Origin: Trichocoleus desertorum ATA4-8-CV12
GTDB lineage: Bacteria; Cyanobacteriota; Cyanobacteriia; FACHB-46
DNA length: 64,000 nt
Reading direction: 5' to 3'
NCBI GenBank assembly: GCA_019358975.1
Contig: JAHHIL010000025.1
Coordinates: 1 to 64,000, forward strand
Below the pieces are notes generated by a model. It did not search any database. It was not told the origin of the DNA and was given only the letters and a program-made list of their open reading frames with translations. Below are positions 1-7,647 of this stretch, in pieces. The translations under genes and the position numbers were made by a program. Positions within the stretch are counted from its first letter, which is position 1; every line of letters starts with the position of its first letter.

Positions 1-52
1 GCAGAGACTGACGCTCTTCAGATGTGAGGTCAACGATGTACTTTTCTGGCAT
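1..52 (-). CDS. IS630-type transposase, N-terminal end only (runs off the window)
   Basis: The reverse strand reads MPEKYIVDLTSEERQSL from an ATG at 52 into the window edge. The motif K-Y-I-V-D-L-T-x-E-E-R is the usual start of one group of IS630-family (helix-turn-helix plus DDE) transposases. Only 17 residues are visible, so intactness cannot be judged. It is unrelated in sequence to the complete IS630-type transposase at about 3 kb. The roughly 230 bases from here to the P450 stop codon show no other gene and probably hold the IS end. Confidence 0.6.
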   Translation of the reverse strand, partial: MPEKYIVDLTSEERQSL

Positions 53-285
53 GAGAGGTTCTGGTTTTTTACCAGTATCCCTGGGTCTGCTTTACCTGTC
101 AAAACCACATTGGTGAACTACTAGTTTTATGTTTCAGTAGATCGAAAATTCATGCCAGGGTAGGCAGATGAATTGTAGTAAATGCTGCTCAACGGCTTGA
201 GAAATGAACTCCAACTAGTGTTGAGCTGAGTTCTTGTTGCCAAACAATAGTATGGATCAATCTAGGGAGCAGGCGATCGCGAGCA

Positions 286-1677
286 TTACCCGGAAACAGC
301 CGCTCGTTGATGAGCGGCTGTCACCTGGAGGCGAAAGCGGTCAGAGGGGGCAACAGTTAGCCCTCGTCGTATAGGTCGAATGGGCTTAGCATTGACAATC
401 TCCATCTCTAGATGCGACACCAGCTCAAACAGTACCAACTTCATCTCAAACAAGGCAAAGGCGGCTCCAATACAGCGGCGATCGCCTCCCCCAAAGGGAA
501 AGTACTCGTAAGGGGAAAACTGTCGTTCTAAAAATCGCTCTGGTCTAAATTGCTTCGGCTCTGGATAGACCGCCGCTCGGTGATGGGCCAGATAAATCGA
601 GGGCATGATTAGCGTTCCGGGTTCAAGCGCGTAGCCCGCAATCTCTAGGGGCTGCTTCACCACACGAGGAAACGCACTGAAGGCGATCGGGTAGAGCCGC
701 AGGGTTTCTTGACACACCGCGCTGAGATACGGTAACCGCGCGATCGCCATTGGGTCGGGCGGACCCTGCATTCCTTCTATTTCTGCGAGCAGCTGGCTAC
801 GCACTTCTGGGAGGAAGGCGATCCAGTACAAAGCCCAAGCCAAAGCCGAGGCTGTCGTTTCGTGCCCCGCAAACAAGAGCGTCATGAGTTCATCTCGCAG
901 TTCGACCTCACTCAATGCTTGCCCTTCCGAGTCACGGGCTGCCATGAGCAGGGCCAAGATATCCGTTCGGTCCACCTCTGGTTGACTGCGGCGCTCGGCA
1001 ATCTCAGCATAAAGCAGAGCATCCACTTGCTGGCGGACCCGCAAGAAGCGCCCCCAAGGACTCCAAGCGCCCCAGTCCTGCTGCAAGAAGGGATAGAACA
1101 GGAACATGGCCCCGAAGGGAGAGCTGAACCCATCGAGCATTTGAGTCAGCGCCTGCCGCAATGGCTCATAGCGTGGCCCACCGTCGAGACCAAATACAGC
1201 TTTAAGAATCACCTGCAAGGAAATTGACTGCATCACGGGTCGCACGGCAAATGTGGTGCCCACTTTCCACTGACTCCTTACTTGGGCCGTCGTGTCTTGA
1301 ATCACTTGCGCATAGGAGCGCATGCGGTCGCCATGAAAGGGAGGCATCAAGAGCTGGCGCTGGCGTTGATGAGCCTGGCCTTCGAGCAAGACAATGCCAT
1401 GCTCACCGAGGAGGACTCTGAGAATCTGATTGCCTCCCCCAGCACTCAATTGCTCTGGTTTAGCCGTAAAAATAGCTTCTAGCGCTTCGGGGCTGCTGAA
1501 ATAGACCAAGGCAGGTTGGATGCCTGGGGGAGAGACGCGATAGTCATCGCCATACGCTTGAGTGCGAGCTTCTAACGTTTCTAGGGGACGAAACAGAAAG
1601 CGCAGACCCCAGAGGCGACGCTGCCAAGAAGGAGTGTTAGGGGGGCCATTCAGGAGTTGAGGGGAGGTGTCAGCCAT
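286..1677 (-). CDS. Cytochrome P450, cyanobacterial CYP110-like
   Basis: A 463-residue P450, a normal length for a soluble bacterial enzyme. The I-helix oxygen-binding motif AGHETT lies at residues 270-275, the K-helix ExxR (ETLR) at 324-327, and the haem loop FGGGDRRCIG at 395-404 with Cys402 as the expected haem ligand. The family binds haem and inserts oxygen into organic substrates using electrons from ferredoxin or a reductase. The overall look resembles the cyanobacterial CYP110 group, whose members oxidise fatty acids or terpenoids, but the substrate cannot be read from sequence. There is no membrane anchor. No redox partner or terpene synthase lies beside it; the gene stands alone between an IS630 fragment and the DUF4383/hli pair. 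Confidence 0.93.
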   Translation of the reverse strand: MADTSPQLLNGPPNTPSWQRRLWGLRFLFRPLETLEARTQAYGDDYRVSPPGIQPALVYFSSPEALEAIFTAKPEQLSAGGGNQILRVLLGEHGIVLLEGQAHQRQRQLLMPPFHGDRMRSYAQVIQDTTAQVRSQWKVGTTFAVRPVMQSISLQVILKAVFGLDGGPRYEPLRQALTQMLDGFSSPFGAMFLFYPFLQQDWGAWSPWGRFLRVRQQVDALLYAEIAERRSQPEVDRTDILALLMAARDSEGQALSEVELRDELMTLLFAGHETTASALAWALYWIAFLPEVRSQLLAEIEGMQGPPDPMAIARLPYLSAVCQETLRLYPIAFSAFPRVVKQPLEIAGYALEPGTLIMPSIYLAHHRAAVYPEPKQFRPERFLERQFSPYEYFPFGGGDRRCIGAAFALFEMKLVLFELVSHLEMEIVNAKPIRPIRRGLTVAPSDRFRLQVTAAHQRAAVSG

Positions 1678-1810
1678 GATGGAAGTGGGAGGGTCAGACT
1701 GAGCCGCAGTTCAAAGGTGCTACTTCATGGTAACTGGCAATCCGGGGGCAACTGGGTTCTCAGGCGATCGCTCTAGGAGTTCTGACTGTCAATTCTCAGC
1801 AAATAACCAC

Positions 1811-1841
1811 AAAAAAAGTAGTCCTCCTGGCAGGACTACTT
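1811..1841 (-). terminator. Rho-independent terminator
   Basis: A perfect 10-bp stem, AAGTAGTCCT (1816-1825) and AGGACTACTT (1832-1841), has a 6-base loop and is flanked at 1811-1817 by an A-run that becomes a U-run on the minus-strand transcript. It lies about 160 bases past the stop of the leftward DUF4383 gene and probably ends the hli/DUF4383 transcript. The stem could also slow read-through toward the P450 gene. Confidence 0.8.
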
Positions 1842-1999
1842 GAGTATTATTCGATTGAGGTTTTGATGGACTGCGGTAGAACCCTTGGTGGCGTAGCTGG
1901 AAAGGGATGGTTTTTCTACGAAGGAATCTGCTTTTGAGAAAGCGATACCACGACCAAATCAGCAACGTCCCCTTTGTCTACTGGGAAAAGATAGGCTTC

Positions 2000-2455
2000 T
2001 TACACGCTAGGCTGAGTTCCAGAGACACTCGGCCCCTCGACTTCTGCTGACTTCACAAAGCCGAAGTAGAAAGCGGTCGCAGCTGTAATGGCATTGAGCC
2101 AAACATTATTGCCAAAAAGTGGGGTTAGACCGAATAGGGTACTGGTCAAAGGAAACAGCCCAAGAATAAAGCCTGCTGCATAGAGAAGAGCAAAGATGCG
2201 ACTAAACACAATCGCTCCACTTAAGCTCGTAGATGCCGCAATTCCCCAAACACCCACTAAAATGCCGATGGCATTATGAAAGTAGTTGGTAGGAAAGACG
2301 CCGAAGATGTAGCCGAAGCCTGGTTCAGAGGTGAAGTTTGCAGAAGGAGTGACAAAAGCAGGCAAAAATCCAGCCAGGCCCAGTAACAAGAAAAGCAGAC
2401 CCAGGCTCAGAGCTGTATAACGAATTGCTGAAGCTGAAGAAGTTGATGTTTGCAT
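2000..2455 (-). CDS. DUF4383 integral membrane protein
   Basis: A 151-residue protein with four hydrophobic segments (roughly 13-33, 57-76, 83-105 and 118-134) and almost no soluble domain. The pattern fits the DUF4383 family of small bacterial membrane proteins, whose function is unknown. It lies 100 bases downstream of the hli gene on the same strand and ahead of the terminator at 1811-1841, so the two may be co-transcribed. That would link it to light or oxidative stress, but this is inference from position only. Confidence 0.75.
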   Translation of the reverse strand: MQTSTSSASAIRYTALSLGLLFLLLGLAGFLPAFVTPSANFTSEPGFGYIFGVFPTNYFHNAIGILVGVWGIAASTSLSGAIVFSRIFALLYAAGFILGLFPLTSTLFGLTPLFGNNVWLNAITAATAFYFGFVKSAEVEGPSVSGTQPSV

Positions 2456-2555
2456 GGCAGTATTTTGGTTCTTAAAGATTCTTGGTACGGACTAAATAAA
2501 GGTTTTGACGGGTCTTAAGGAAACCCAGACAGCCGATCCCTCATCACTGGAGTTC

Positions 2556-2762
2556 CTATCGAATCAGGTGGAGGACATCTCGCAGAACGCTGTAACCACC
2601 TAAATCCCAAAGCAGATATGCCACAAAACCGATCATGGCCAAACGACCATTCCATAACTCCTGCTGTGGGTTCCAGCCAAAGATCCAAGCATTGCGATCG
2701 GCACCGTTGTAAGCGGGGGCAACGGTAGGGACTTGAGCCGTATTGATGGTTGAAGTTTTCAT
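2556..2762 (-). CDS. hli: High-light-inducible protein (Hli/SCP, one-helix chlorophyll a/b-binding family)
   Basis: A 68-residue protein. A hydrophilic N-terminus is followed by FGWNPQQELWNGRLAMIGF and a single membrane helix (about 40-58). The E-x-x-N-G-R-x-A-M-I-G-F core is the chlorophyll-binding signature of the family: Glu and Arg make the inter-helix salt bridge, and Asn/Glu bind chlorophyll. Hli proteins pair in the thylakoid, bind chlorophyll and carotenoid, and quench energy under high light and during photosystem II repair. The usual second A of GRAAM is Leu here. This gene is a strong marker of a cyanobacterial origin. It probably leads a two-gene unit with the DUF4383 gene. Confidence 0.93.
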   Translation of the reverse strand: MKTSTINTAQVPTVAPAYNGADRNAWIFGWNPQQELWNGRLAMIGFVAYLLWDLGGYSVLRDVLHLIR

Positions 2763-2968
2763 GGTGAATCGTTCTCAAGGATGCTGTTTCGATTTCATGT
2801 TATCGAGTGGCTCTGCTGGGATGTTCTGCCATTAGGATTGGCTTTTATCTATATCTAAAGATTGGATAAGCAACACTCAGGTGGGGTAACCTCTCGTAAA
2901 AGGTAGAGGATGCACAGCCCCATGAACAGGAAGCCTAGGTGGGCTGGATAGGTGCTGGGCATAGTGTA

Positions 2969-4114
2969 ATACCAATTCTTGAAAATAGAGCTACAGATGC
3001 TATAAAGCTGGTGTGGAGTTTAAGCAATCGATATGGCAGGGGTATACCAGCTAGAGATTAGCGAGAGTGAAGTACAACTTAAACAACTGCTGAGACAGCA
3101 GAAAACAGCCTCTGCTAAAGAACGGGTGCAATTGCTGTACTTGCTCAAGAGTGAACAAGCCGAAACGGTACAGGCAGCAGCCGAATTGCTCGGTCGCCAT
3201 CGAGTCACGGCCCAAGAGTGGTTGCGACGCTACCGAGAGGGTGGGTTGGCGGGGATGTTGCAGACCCAAGCGCGGTCGGGTCGCCCTCGTGCAATTCCAG
3301 CATGGGCTGAGGCGGCTCTACAAAAACGTCTGGAAGCTCCTGAAGGGTTTGATGGCTACCAAGCCATTTGTGATTGGCTAGAGACTCAGTTGGGCCTAGA
3401 GGTGAAGTACAAGACGGTGCATAAACTGGTGCATGAGCGCTTGCAGGCGGCCCCGAAAGTCCCTCGTCCTCTCAGCGTGGAGCAATCGTCTGAGCAAAAA
3501 GAGGCATATAAAAAAAACTTGAGTGAGCACCTAGCGATGCTAGGGTGGGTGGCTCTCACGATTCTGGGGTGGAGTGGGAGTATCCGCTTTTTCTGCGGGG
3601 ATGAAACTCGCCTAGGACTCAAGACCCTCGGAGGGCGAAAAATCACGGCCAGAGGCATCAAGCCTGTGGGACAGGTGCAGTGGCAATTTGAGGCCACCTA
3701 CCTCTACGGCATTGTGGAACCGAAAACGGGAGCATCTTTTTTCTTTGAGTTTTCTCATCTCAATACTGACTGCTTTCAAGCCTTTCTCGACTTGGTCTCC
3801 GAGGAGTTTAAGAATGAGATATTGATCGTTCAGTTAGATAACGGAGCGTTTCACAAAGCCAAGCGCTTGAAGGTTCCTGCCAACATCGTGTTGTTCTTTC
3901 AACCACCCCATTGTCCAGAACTCAACCCCATTGAACAAGTGTGGCAATATCTCAAGCGGCGATTGCGTTGGAGGCTTCCTGCCACCCTCGACCAGTCGCG
4001 TCAGCAGTTGAAGGAACGCTTGGAAAGACTCACTCCAGAAGTGGTGGCCTCGATTACAGGACGAGACTTGATCCTCCCAGCGCTATCTGTAGCCGGGATT
4101 TAGAGAATTGGTAT
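2969..4114 (+). mobile_element. IS630-family insertion sequence, apparently complete
   Basis: A transposase gene is flanked by imperfect terminal inverted repeats. The left end reads ATACCAATTCTTG and its inner part CTACAGATGCT. The reverse complement of the right end reads ATACCAATTCTCT and CTACAGATAGC. The left end follows a TA dinucleotide, as expected for IS630, which duplicates TA; the exact outer base is uncertain by one or two positions. Length is about 1.15 kb. It sits between the hli promoter region and a gene-free stretch. Confidence 0.85.
3033..4103 (+). CDS. IS630-family transposase
   Basis: A 356-residue single-frame transposase. The N-terminal third holds a helix-turn-helix (about residues 50-75, QAAAELLGRHRVTAQEWLRR) and a winged-helix-like part. 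The C-terminal half is the DDE catalytic domain, with candidate acidic residues in FFCGDETRLG, LIVQLDNGAF and LNPIEQVWQYL (the D, D, E triad). The frame is intact and the terminal repeats are present, so the element could be active. Many IS630 elements need a frameshift between two ORFs; this one does not. Confidence 0.93.
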   Translation: MAGVYQLEISESEVQLKQLLRQQKTASAKERVQLLYLLKSEQAETVQAAAELLGRHRVTAQEWLRRYREGGLAGMLQTQARSGRPRAIPAWAEAALQKRLEAPEGFDGYQAICDWLETQLGLEVKYKTVHKLVHERLQAAPKVPRPLSVEQSSEQKEAYKKNLSEHLAMLGWVALTILGWSGSIRFFCGDETRLGLKTLGGRKITARGIKPVGQVQWQFEATYLYGIVEPKTGASFFFEFSHLNTDCFQAFLDLVSEEFKNEILIVQLDNGAFHKAKRLKVPANIVLFFQPPHCPELNPIEQVWQYLKRRLRWRLPATLDQSRQQLKERLERLTPEVVASITGRDLILPALSVAGI

Positions 4115-4618
4115 AACCTGCATATTTTGTATGGTTTTCTGGCACGAAAAAGCAGAGTGGAACTACGTCGAGCCTGATACCAGTGAGTGTCACGATGAGC
4201 ATCGACCCGGCAAACCAGCGTTCTGACTGTGCATGCAATTTGCTGCCCTTTCGGGCTCTGAAAGCTACAATCGCCGAGATCGGGGCGATTGCGCTTGCGA
4301 GGATAAAGTAGCCCCAAGAAGAGGTCGTTGGTCAAGGCACTGCCGTAACTAACTGGCTTGTGAAGCAAGAAGGTTGATTCCATGGCTCACTCCAACGCTG
4401 ACTACATGCGGCTTACCCGTGAGACATGAGTCACTCGTCTTACCAGTCTCTCAAAGGGGATCAGCTTAACCCGCCCCACTCGTCTTACCAGTCTTCCCCA
4501 GCACCACGCTCCTCATCAGACCCTCCAGGTGCTGTTGACCGCTCACTTTGCTAACTCAGGATTCTCTCTACAATCATCCGAGCCGCTTGACGCCAAGCAC
4601 GAGAACGGTACGCTTAAT
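4115..4618. other. Gene-free stretch between two insertion sequences, possible structured-RNA or dead-element remnant
   Basis: No convincing gene is visible. Two items stand out. First, 4276-4297 forms a hairpin with 8-bp arms, AATCGCCG(A) against CGGGGCGATT, inside a C/G-rich folded-looking region that runs to about 4375. Second, CACTCGTCTTACCAGTCT occurs twice, at 4432-4449 and 4477-4494. A 31-codon open frame starting at 4131 precedes the folded region. The layout (short coding tail, then structured RNA-like sequence, then direct repeats) looks like a decayed mobile element, but I cannot name the family. Confidence 0.3.
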
Positions 4619-4866
4619 GCAGTCAGGACTTACGCAGGGCAACTCTAAACTAAAGAGATGAGCTTTAGCAAACTCGAATACTGCCAATACCTTCTCAGCA
4701 GCCCGGTTAACTACACGGTGACGAACTTGGCCGACCACCTGGCGGGCATCAGCCATGACCACATCAACCGCTATTTGCGCGGCGAGAAGTTAACCCCTCG
4801 CCTGTTGTGGGACAACGTTAAACCGCTGCTGCAACCATCCTCAACTGCTTATCTATTGTTCGACGA

Positions 4867-5622
4867 GGCGTTGCTGAAAAAGTAATGCTAGCTTTGGCAT
4901 AATAGAGGGATGAAATGTCCTCAATGTCACTCCACTCACACGACTAAAAACGGGCACCGTCGAGGCAGACAGTGCTATAAGTGCAAGCAGTGTGGTCGCC
5001 AATTTCTCGAGTCTTACCGCCCTGGGGCTTACTCCGATGACATCAAGCAACTGTGTCTCAAAATGTATCTCAATGGCATGGGACTGCGGGGCATCGAACG
5101 AGTCACCGAGATCCACCACACGACGATCATGCACTGGATTCGAGAAGCTGGACATCCCCTTAGAGATGCTCCCGAAGCTGAAGAAATCCCAGAAATAACC
5201 GACTTGGATGAACTGCAAACCTTTGTCGGCCATAAGCGCCACAAACTCTGGATTTGGACGGCGGTCAACCACAAGCGAGCAGGAATTTTGGCCTGGGTCA
5301 TCGGTGAGCGCAGCAGCGAGACCTTCAAGGGGTTATGGGTGATTGTCAAGTGCTGGCACTGTTTCTTCTACGTCACCGATGGATGGAAGGTTTACTCAAT
5401 GTTCATTGAAGACGGCGACCAGATTGTGAGTAAGACCTACATGACCCGAGTAGAAGGAGAGAACACCCGTCTGCGGCATTACCTCGCGCGGTTGCACCGT
5501 AAAACCTTGTGCTACTCCAAGTCAGTTGAGATGTTGAAGTGTTCGCTCCGTTTACTACTGCACTACTTGAAGTATCGAACGGTTCCTCTACCCGCTTAGT
5601 TCATTACAATTTCAGCAACGCC
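4867..5622 (+). mobile_element. IS1-family insertion sequence with intact target duplication
   Basis: A 756-bp element. Terminal inverted repeats start GGCGTTGCTGAA on both ends, close to the GGTGATGCTG ends of classical IS1. It is flanked by a perfect 8-bp duplication TTCGACGA at 4859-4866 and 5623-5630, as expected for this family (8-9 bp). Deleting the element plus one duplication restores the reading frame of the host transposase, so the boundaries are certain to the base. Confidence 0.95.
4910..5599 (+). CDS. IS1-family transposase (single-frame InsA-InsB type)
   Basis: A 229-residue protein. An N-terminal zinc ribbon (CPQCHSTHTTKNGHRRGRQ, then YKCKQCGRQF) and a helix-turn-helix (LRGIERVTEIHHTTIMHW) match InsA. 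The DDE domain of InsB follows, with DLDELQTFVGHKRHKLWIWTAV and YVTDGWKVYSMF. In enteric IS1 the two parts are joined by a -1 frameshift; here, as in many cyanobacterial relatives, they are one continuous frame. The frame is intact, consistent with a recent insertion. Confidence 0.95.
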   Translation: MKCPQCHSTHTTKNGHRRGRQCYKCKQCGRQFLESYRPGAYSDDIKQLCLKMYLNGMGLRGIERVTEIHHTTIMHWIREAGHPLRDAPEAEEIPEITDLDELQTFVGHKRHKLWIWTAVNHKRAGILAWVIGERSSETFKGLWVIVKCWHCFFYVTDGWKVYSMFIEDGDQIVSKTYMTRVEGENTRLRHYLARLHRKTLCYSKSVEMLKCSLRLLLHYLKYRTVPLPA

Positions 5623-6156
5623 TTCGACGATACTGTCCTAGATAAGCGGCATTCCGCATCCATTGAACTGGTCAGACGACAATACAGCGGCAATGAGCAT
5701 CGCGTGATTTGGGGCATTGGCTTGATTAGTTGTGTGTACGTCAACGGTGAAACTGGACAGTTTTGGGTCATTGACTACCGACTCTATGACCCCGATGGCG
5801 ACGGGCAGAGCAAACTCGATCACGTTGCAACCATGCTCGATAGCGTGGTGTACAGCAAGCAGTTACCGTTTGCAACGGTGTTGATGGACAGTTGGTATGC
5901 CACCCAAAAGTTGATGGCACAGATTGACCAGTTCGAGAAGCTGTATTACTGCCCGCTCAAAACGAACCGACGCATCGATGGCAGCGGCGGCACTCAACCC
6001 TACCAACGGATTGACGAGCTGTCCTGGAGTGTTGAGGAGTTGCAAAAAGGTAGGTTGATCAAAGTTCGTGGCTTTCCCGCTGACAAGAAAGTGAAACTAT
6101 TCCGGGTCACTGTTTCTACCAACAGGACGGAGTTTGTCGCCACCAACGACTTGGCT

Positions 6157-6209
6157 CAATCTTCCAACGAATGCCACGCAAGATGTGTGTGGCATTCGTT
6201 GGAAGATTG
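6157..6209. repeat. Perfect 21-bp inverted repeat at the transposase frameshift
   Basis: The left arm 6157-6177 (starts CAATCTTCCAACG) is the exact reverse complement of 6189-6209 (ends GTTGGAAGATTG), with an 11-base loop. The transposase frame breaks inside the left arm. The right arm encodes the conserved GIRWKIEE block and must be ancestral, so the left arm appears to have been rewritten to match it. Confidence 0.9.
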
Positions 6210-6483
6210 AGGAGTTTCACCGAGAATTGAAGCAGTTAACAGGTGTTGAGGCTTGCCAGTGTCGCAAAGCCCGCATTCAACGCAACCACATCGCCTGTGC
6301 CTTGCTGGTCTGGAGTCGGCTCAAATCGGTCGCGTACCAAAGCGGCAGAACGATTTATCAGGTCAAGCAAGGGATGCTCTCGGACTACCTGATTGAGCAA
6401 CTCAAGCACCCGTCTGTACAAATGACTCTTGCGTAAGTCCTGGCAGTTTCAATCCTTCACAACTCCTTCATTATCATGCAGCT

Positions 6484-6584
6484 CAGAAGTCTTCAGGGCG
6501 AAGCGACTTCAATCAACCAAGCATTGGGGTGCTGCGCTTGATACTCTCGGCTAATCAAGCACAGCACCCCAATGACGACTTCTG
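6484..6584. repeat. MITE-like or regulatory long hairpin
   Basis: The outer ends CAGAAGTC (6484-6491) and GACTTCTG (6577-6584) are inverted repeats. Inside, 6522-6542 and 6554-6574 pair over 20 of 21 bases (CATTGGGGTGCTG...), with an 11-base loop. The unit of about 100 bases lies just upstream of the GNAT gene. It could be a non-autonomous mobile element or a transcript hairpin. No target duplication was seen. Confidence 0.6.
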
Positions 6585-6696
6585 AAAAAAGCGGTAACTG
6601 AGGTGTATTTTGAAAATCACGATTGATGGAATTGGGGAGCCAGAAAATATCAAGGGCCAATTGTCGGTTTGTCATCCATTGAGGAGTTCAGCTGAT

Positions 6697-7563
6697 ATGG
6701 AACACGAAAACATGATTGTCCGTCCAGCTCAGTGGAGCGATAAAACTGCGGTGTTGAACTTCTGCCAGCACACTTGGCTGGATACAGAAGACTATATCGC
6801 GGCTGTGTGGGATCAGTGGATGACAGATTCTTCTGGGCAGATCCTAGTAGCCACGTTGAAAGGCCAGCCAGTTGCCATGACGCGAGTGGTGCAACTGGCA
6901 AAACACGAAGGATGGTGGGAGGCCTTACGGGTCGATCCACAGTATCGAGGGCGAGGTCTGGTTCGTCTCTTGGACCCTGAGATCGATCGCTACTTCGAGA
7001 CTCGGGACATTACCACTGTTCGCTGCTGTGTTGCCACCTGGAACAAGGCTATGCCAGACACTGTCCAGCGACGGGGATATCAACCTGTTGCCTGCTATCT
7101 TAAGCATTCTGCAGCGGCGATCGCGGCACCGATGGAGCAACTCAGCCCACTGTACGAAAGTGATTTCGAAGCGGTTTGGCAATGGCTCCAGCAGAGTCAT
7201 GAATCGTCGCCGCTTTTTGTCTGTCGAGGTGCCAAATGGCAAATGCTCACGCTTGAGCAGTTGCACAAGCGATTAGGCAGTGGGAAAGTTTGGGGGTACT
7301 GGCAGAATCAGCAGTTACAGGGTCTGCTAATTCAAAGTCCCTTGGAGAGTGCTGATTCAACCTTATGGGTCGGGTTCATCGGAGGCACCGTTGATGAGAT
7401 TCCTGTTGTGTTGAGACAGATGCGGTATTTGGCACACCACCTCCAATACTCCAAAGTCAGCGGTTTCTTTCCTAAGACCAACCCCTTGCTCACGGCGCTA
7501 GAGCAAGCAGGCTATGGCGCTGTTGCAGGAGGTGAATTTTGGGTCTATGAAAAGCGGTTCTGA
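6697..7563 (+). CDS. GNAT-family N-acetyltransferase
   Basis: A 288-residue protein from the ATG at 6697, chosen because GAGGAG lies 10 bases upstream; an in-frame upstream extension to 6610 lacks a site. Residues about 1-140 form a GNAT fold, with the acetyl-CoA loop in LRVDPQYRGRGLVRLL (motif A, R/Q-x-x-G-x-G/A), followed by a strand-helix pair ending in a RRGYQPV-type segment. The C-terminal half is less conserved and may be a second, degenerate GNAT-like lobe. The substrate is unknown. The gene is free-standing and converges on the methyltransferase-HNH gene. Confidence 0.85.
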   Translation: MEHENMIVRPAQWSDKTAVLNFCQHTWLDTEDYIAAVWDQWMTDSSGQILVATLKGQPVAMTRVVQLAKHEGWWEALRVDPQYRGRGLVRLLDPEIDRYFETRDITTVRCCVATWNKAMPDTVQRRGYQPVACYLKHSAAAIAAPMEQLSPLYESDFEAVWQWLQQSHESSPLFVCRGAKWQMLTLEQLHKRLGSGKVWGYWQNQQLQGLLIQSPLESADSTLWVGFIGGTVDEIPVVLRQMRYLAHHLQYSKVSGFFPKTNPLLTALEQAGYGAVAGGEFWVYEKRF

Positions 7564-7647
7564 TCCCATTTAGCTAAGCTATCAAGGCAATGGCTATCAA
7601 GATTCGTCCCAGGCTTCAACATACAGCGTCAACGAAGCATTTCATCC

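Larger units (their letters stand above)
4658..6436 (+). pseudogene. IS4-like DDE transposase, split by insertion and frameshifted
   Basis: The N-terminal part (4658-4866) ends in ...AYLLFD. After removal of the inserted element and one copy of its 8-bp duplication, the frame joins exactly to DTVLDKRHSASIELVRRQYS at 5630 onward. The rebuilt protein is about 300 residues with the features of an IS4/IS701-like DDE transposase: LLFDDTVLDK holds the first Asp, ATVLMDSWYAT the second, and GIRWKIEEFHRELKQ the Y/R-x-x-x-E part. A single-base frameshift near 6160-6170 separates the last 90 residues. It coincides with a perfect 21-bp inverted repeat (see 6157-6209). Confidence 0.88.
4624..6442 (+). 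mobile_element. IS4-like insertion sequence, interrupted by an IS1-family element
   Basis: The ends carry inverted repeats CAGGACTTACGCAG (from 4624) and the complement of TTGCGTAAGTCCTG (ending 6442). They are bracketed by a 5-bp direct repeat GCAGT at 4619-4623 and 6443-6447, a target-site duplication. Without the nested IS1 element the original length is about 1.05 kb. The transposase is broken twice: by the insertion at 4867 and by a frameshift near 6160. The element cannot move itself unless a helper copy exists elsewhere. Confidence 0.85.

Noticed and set aside
4054-4383. A 109-codon frame on the minus strand
   Set aside because: It overlaps the IS630 end and a low-complexity folded region, and has no family-like motif.
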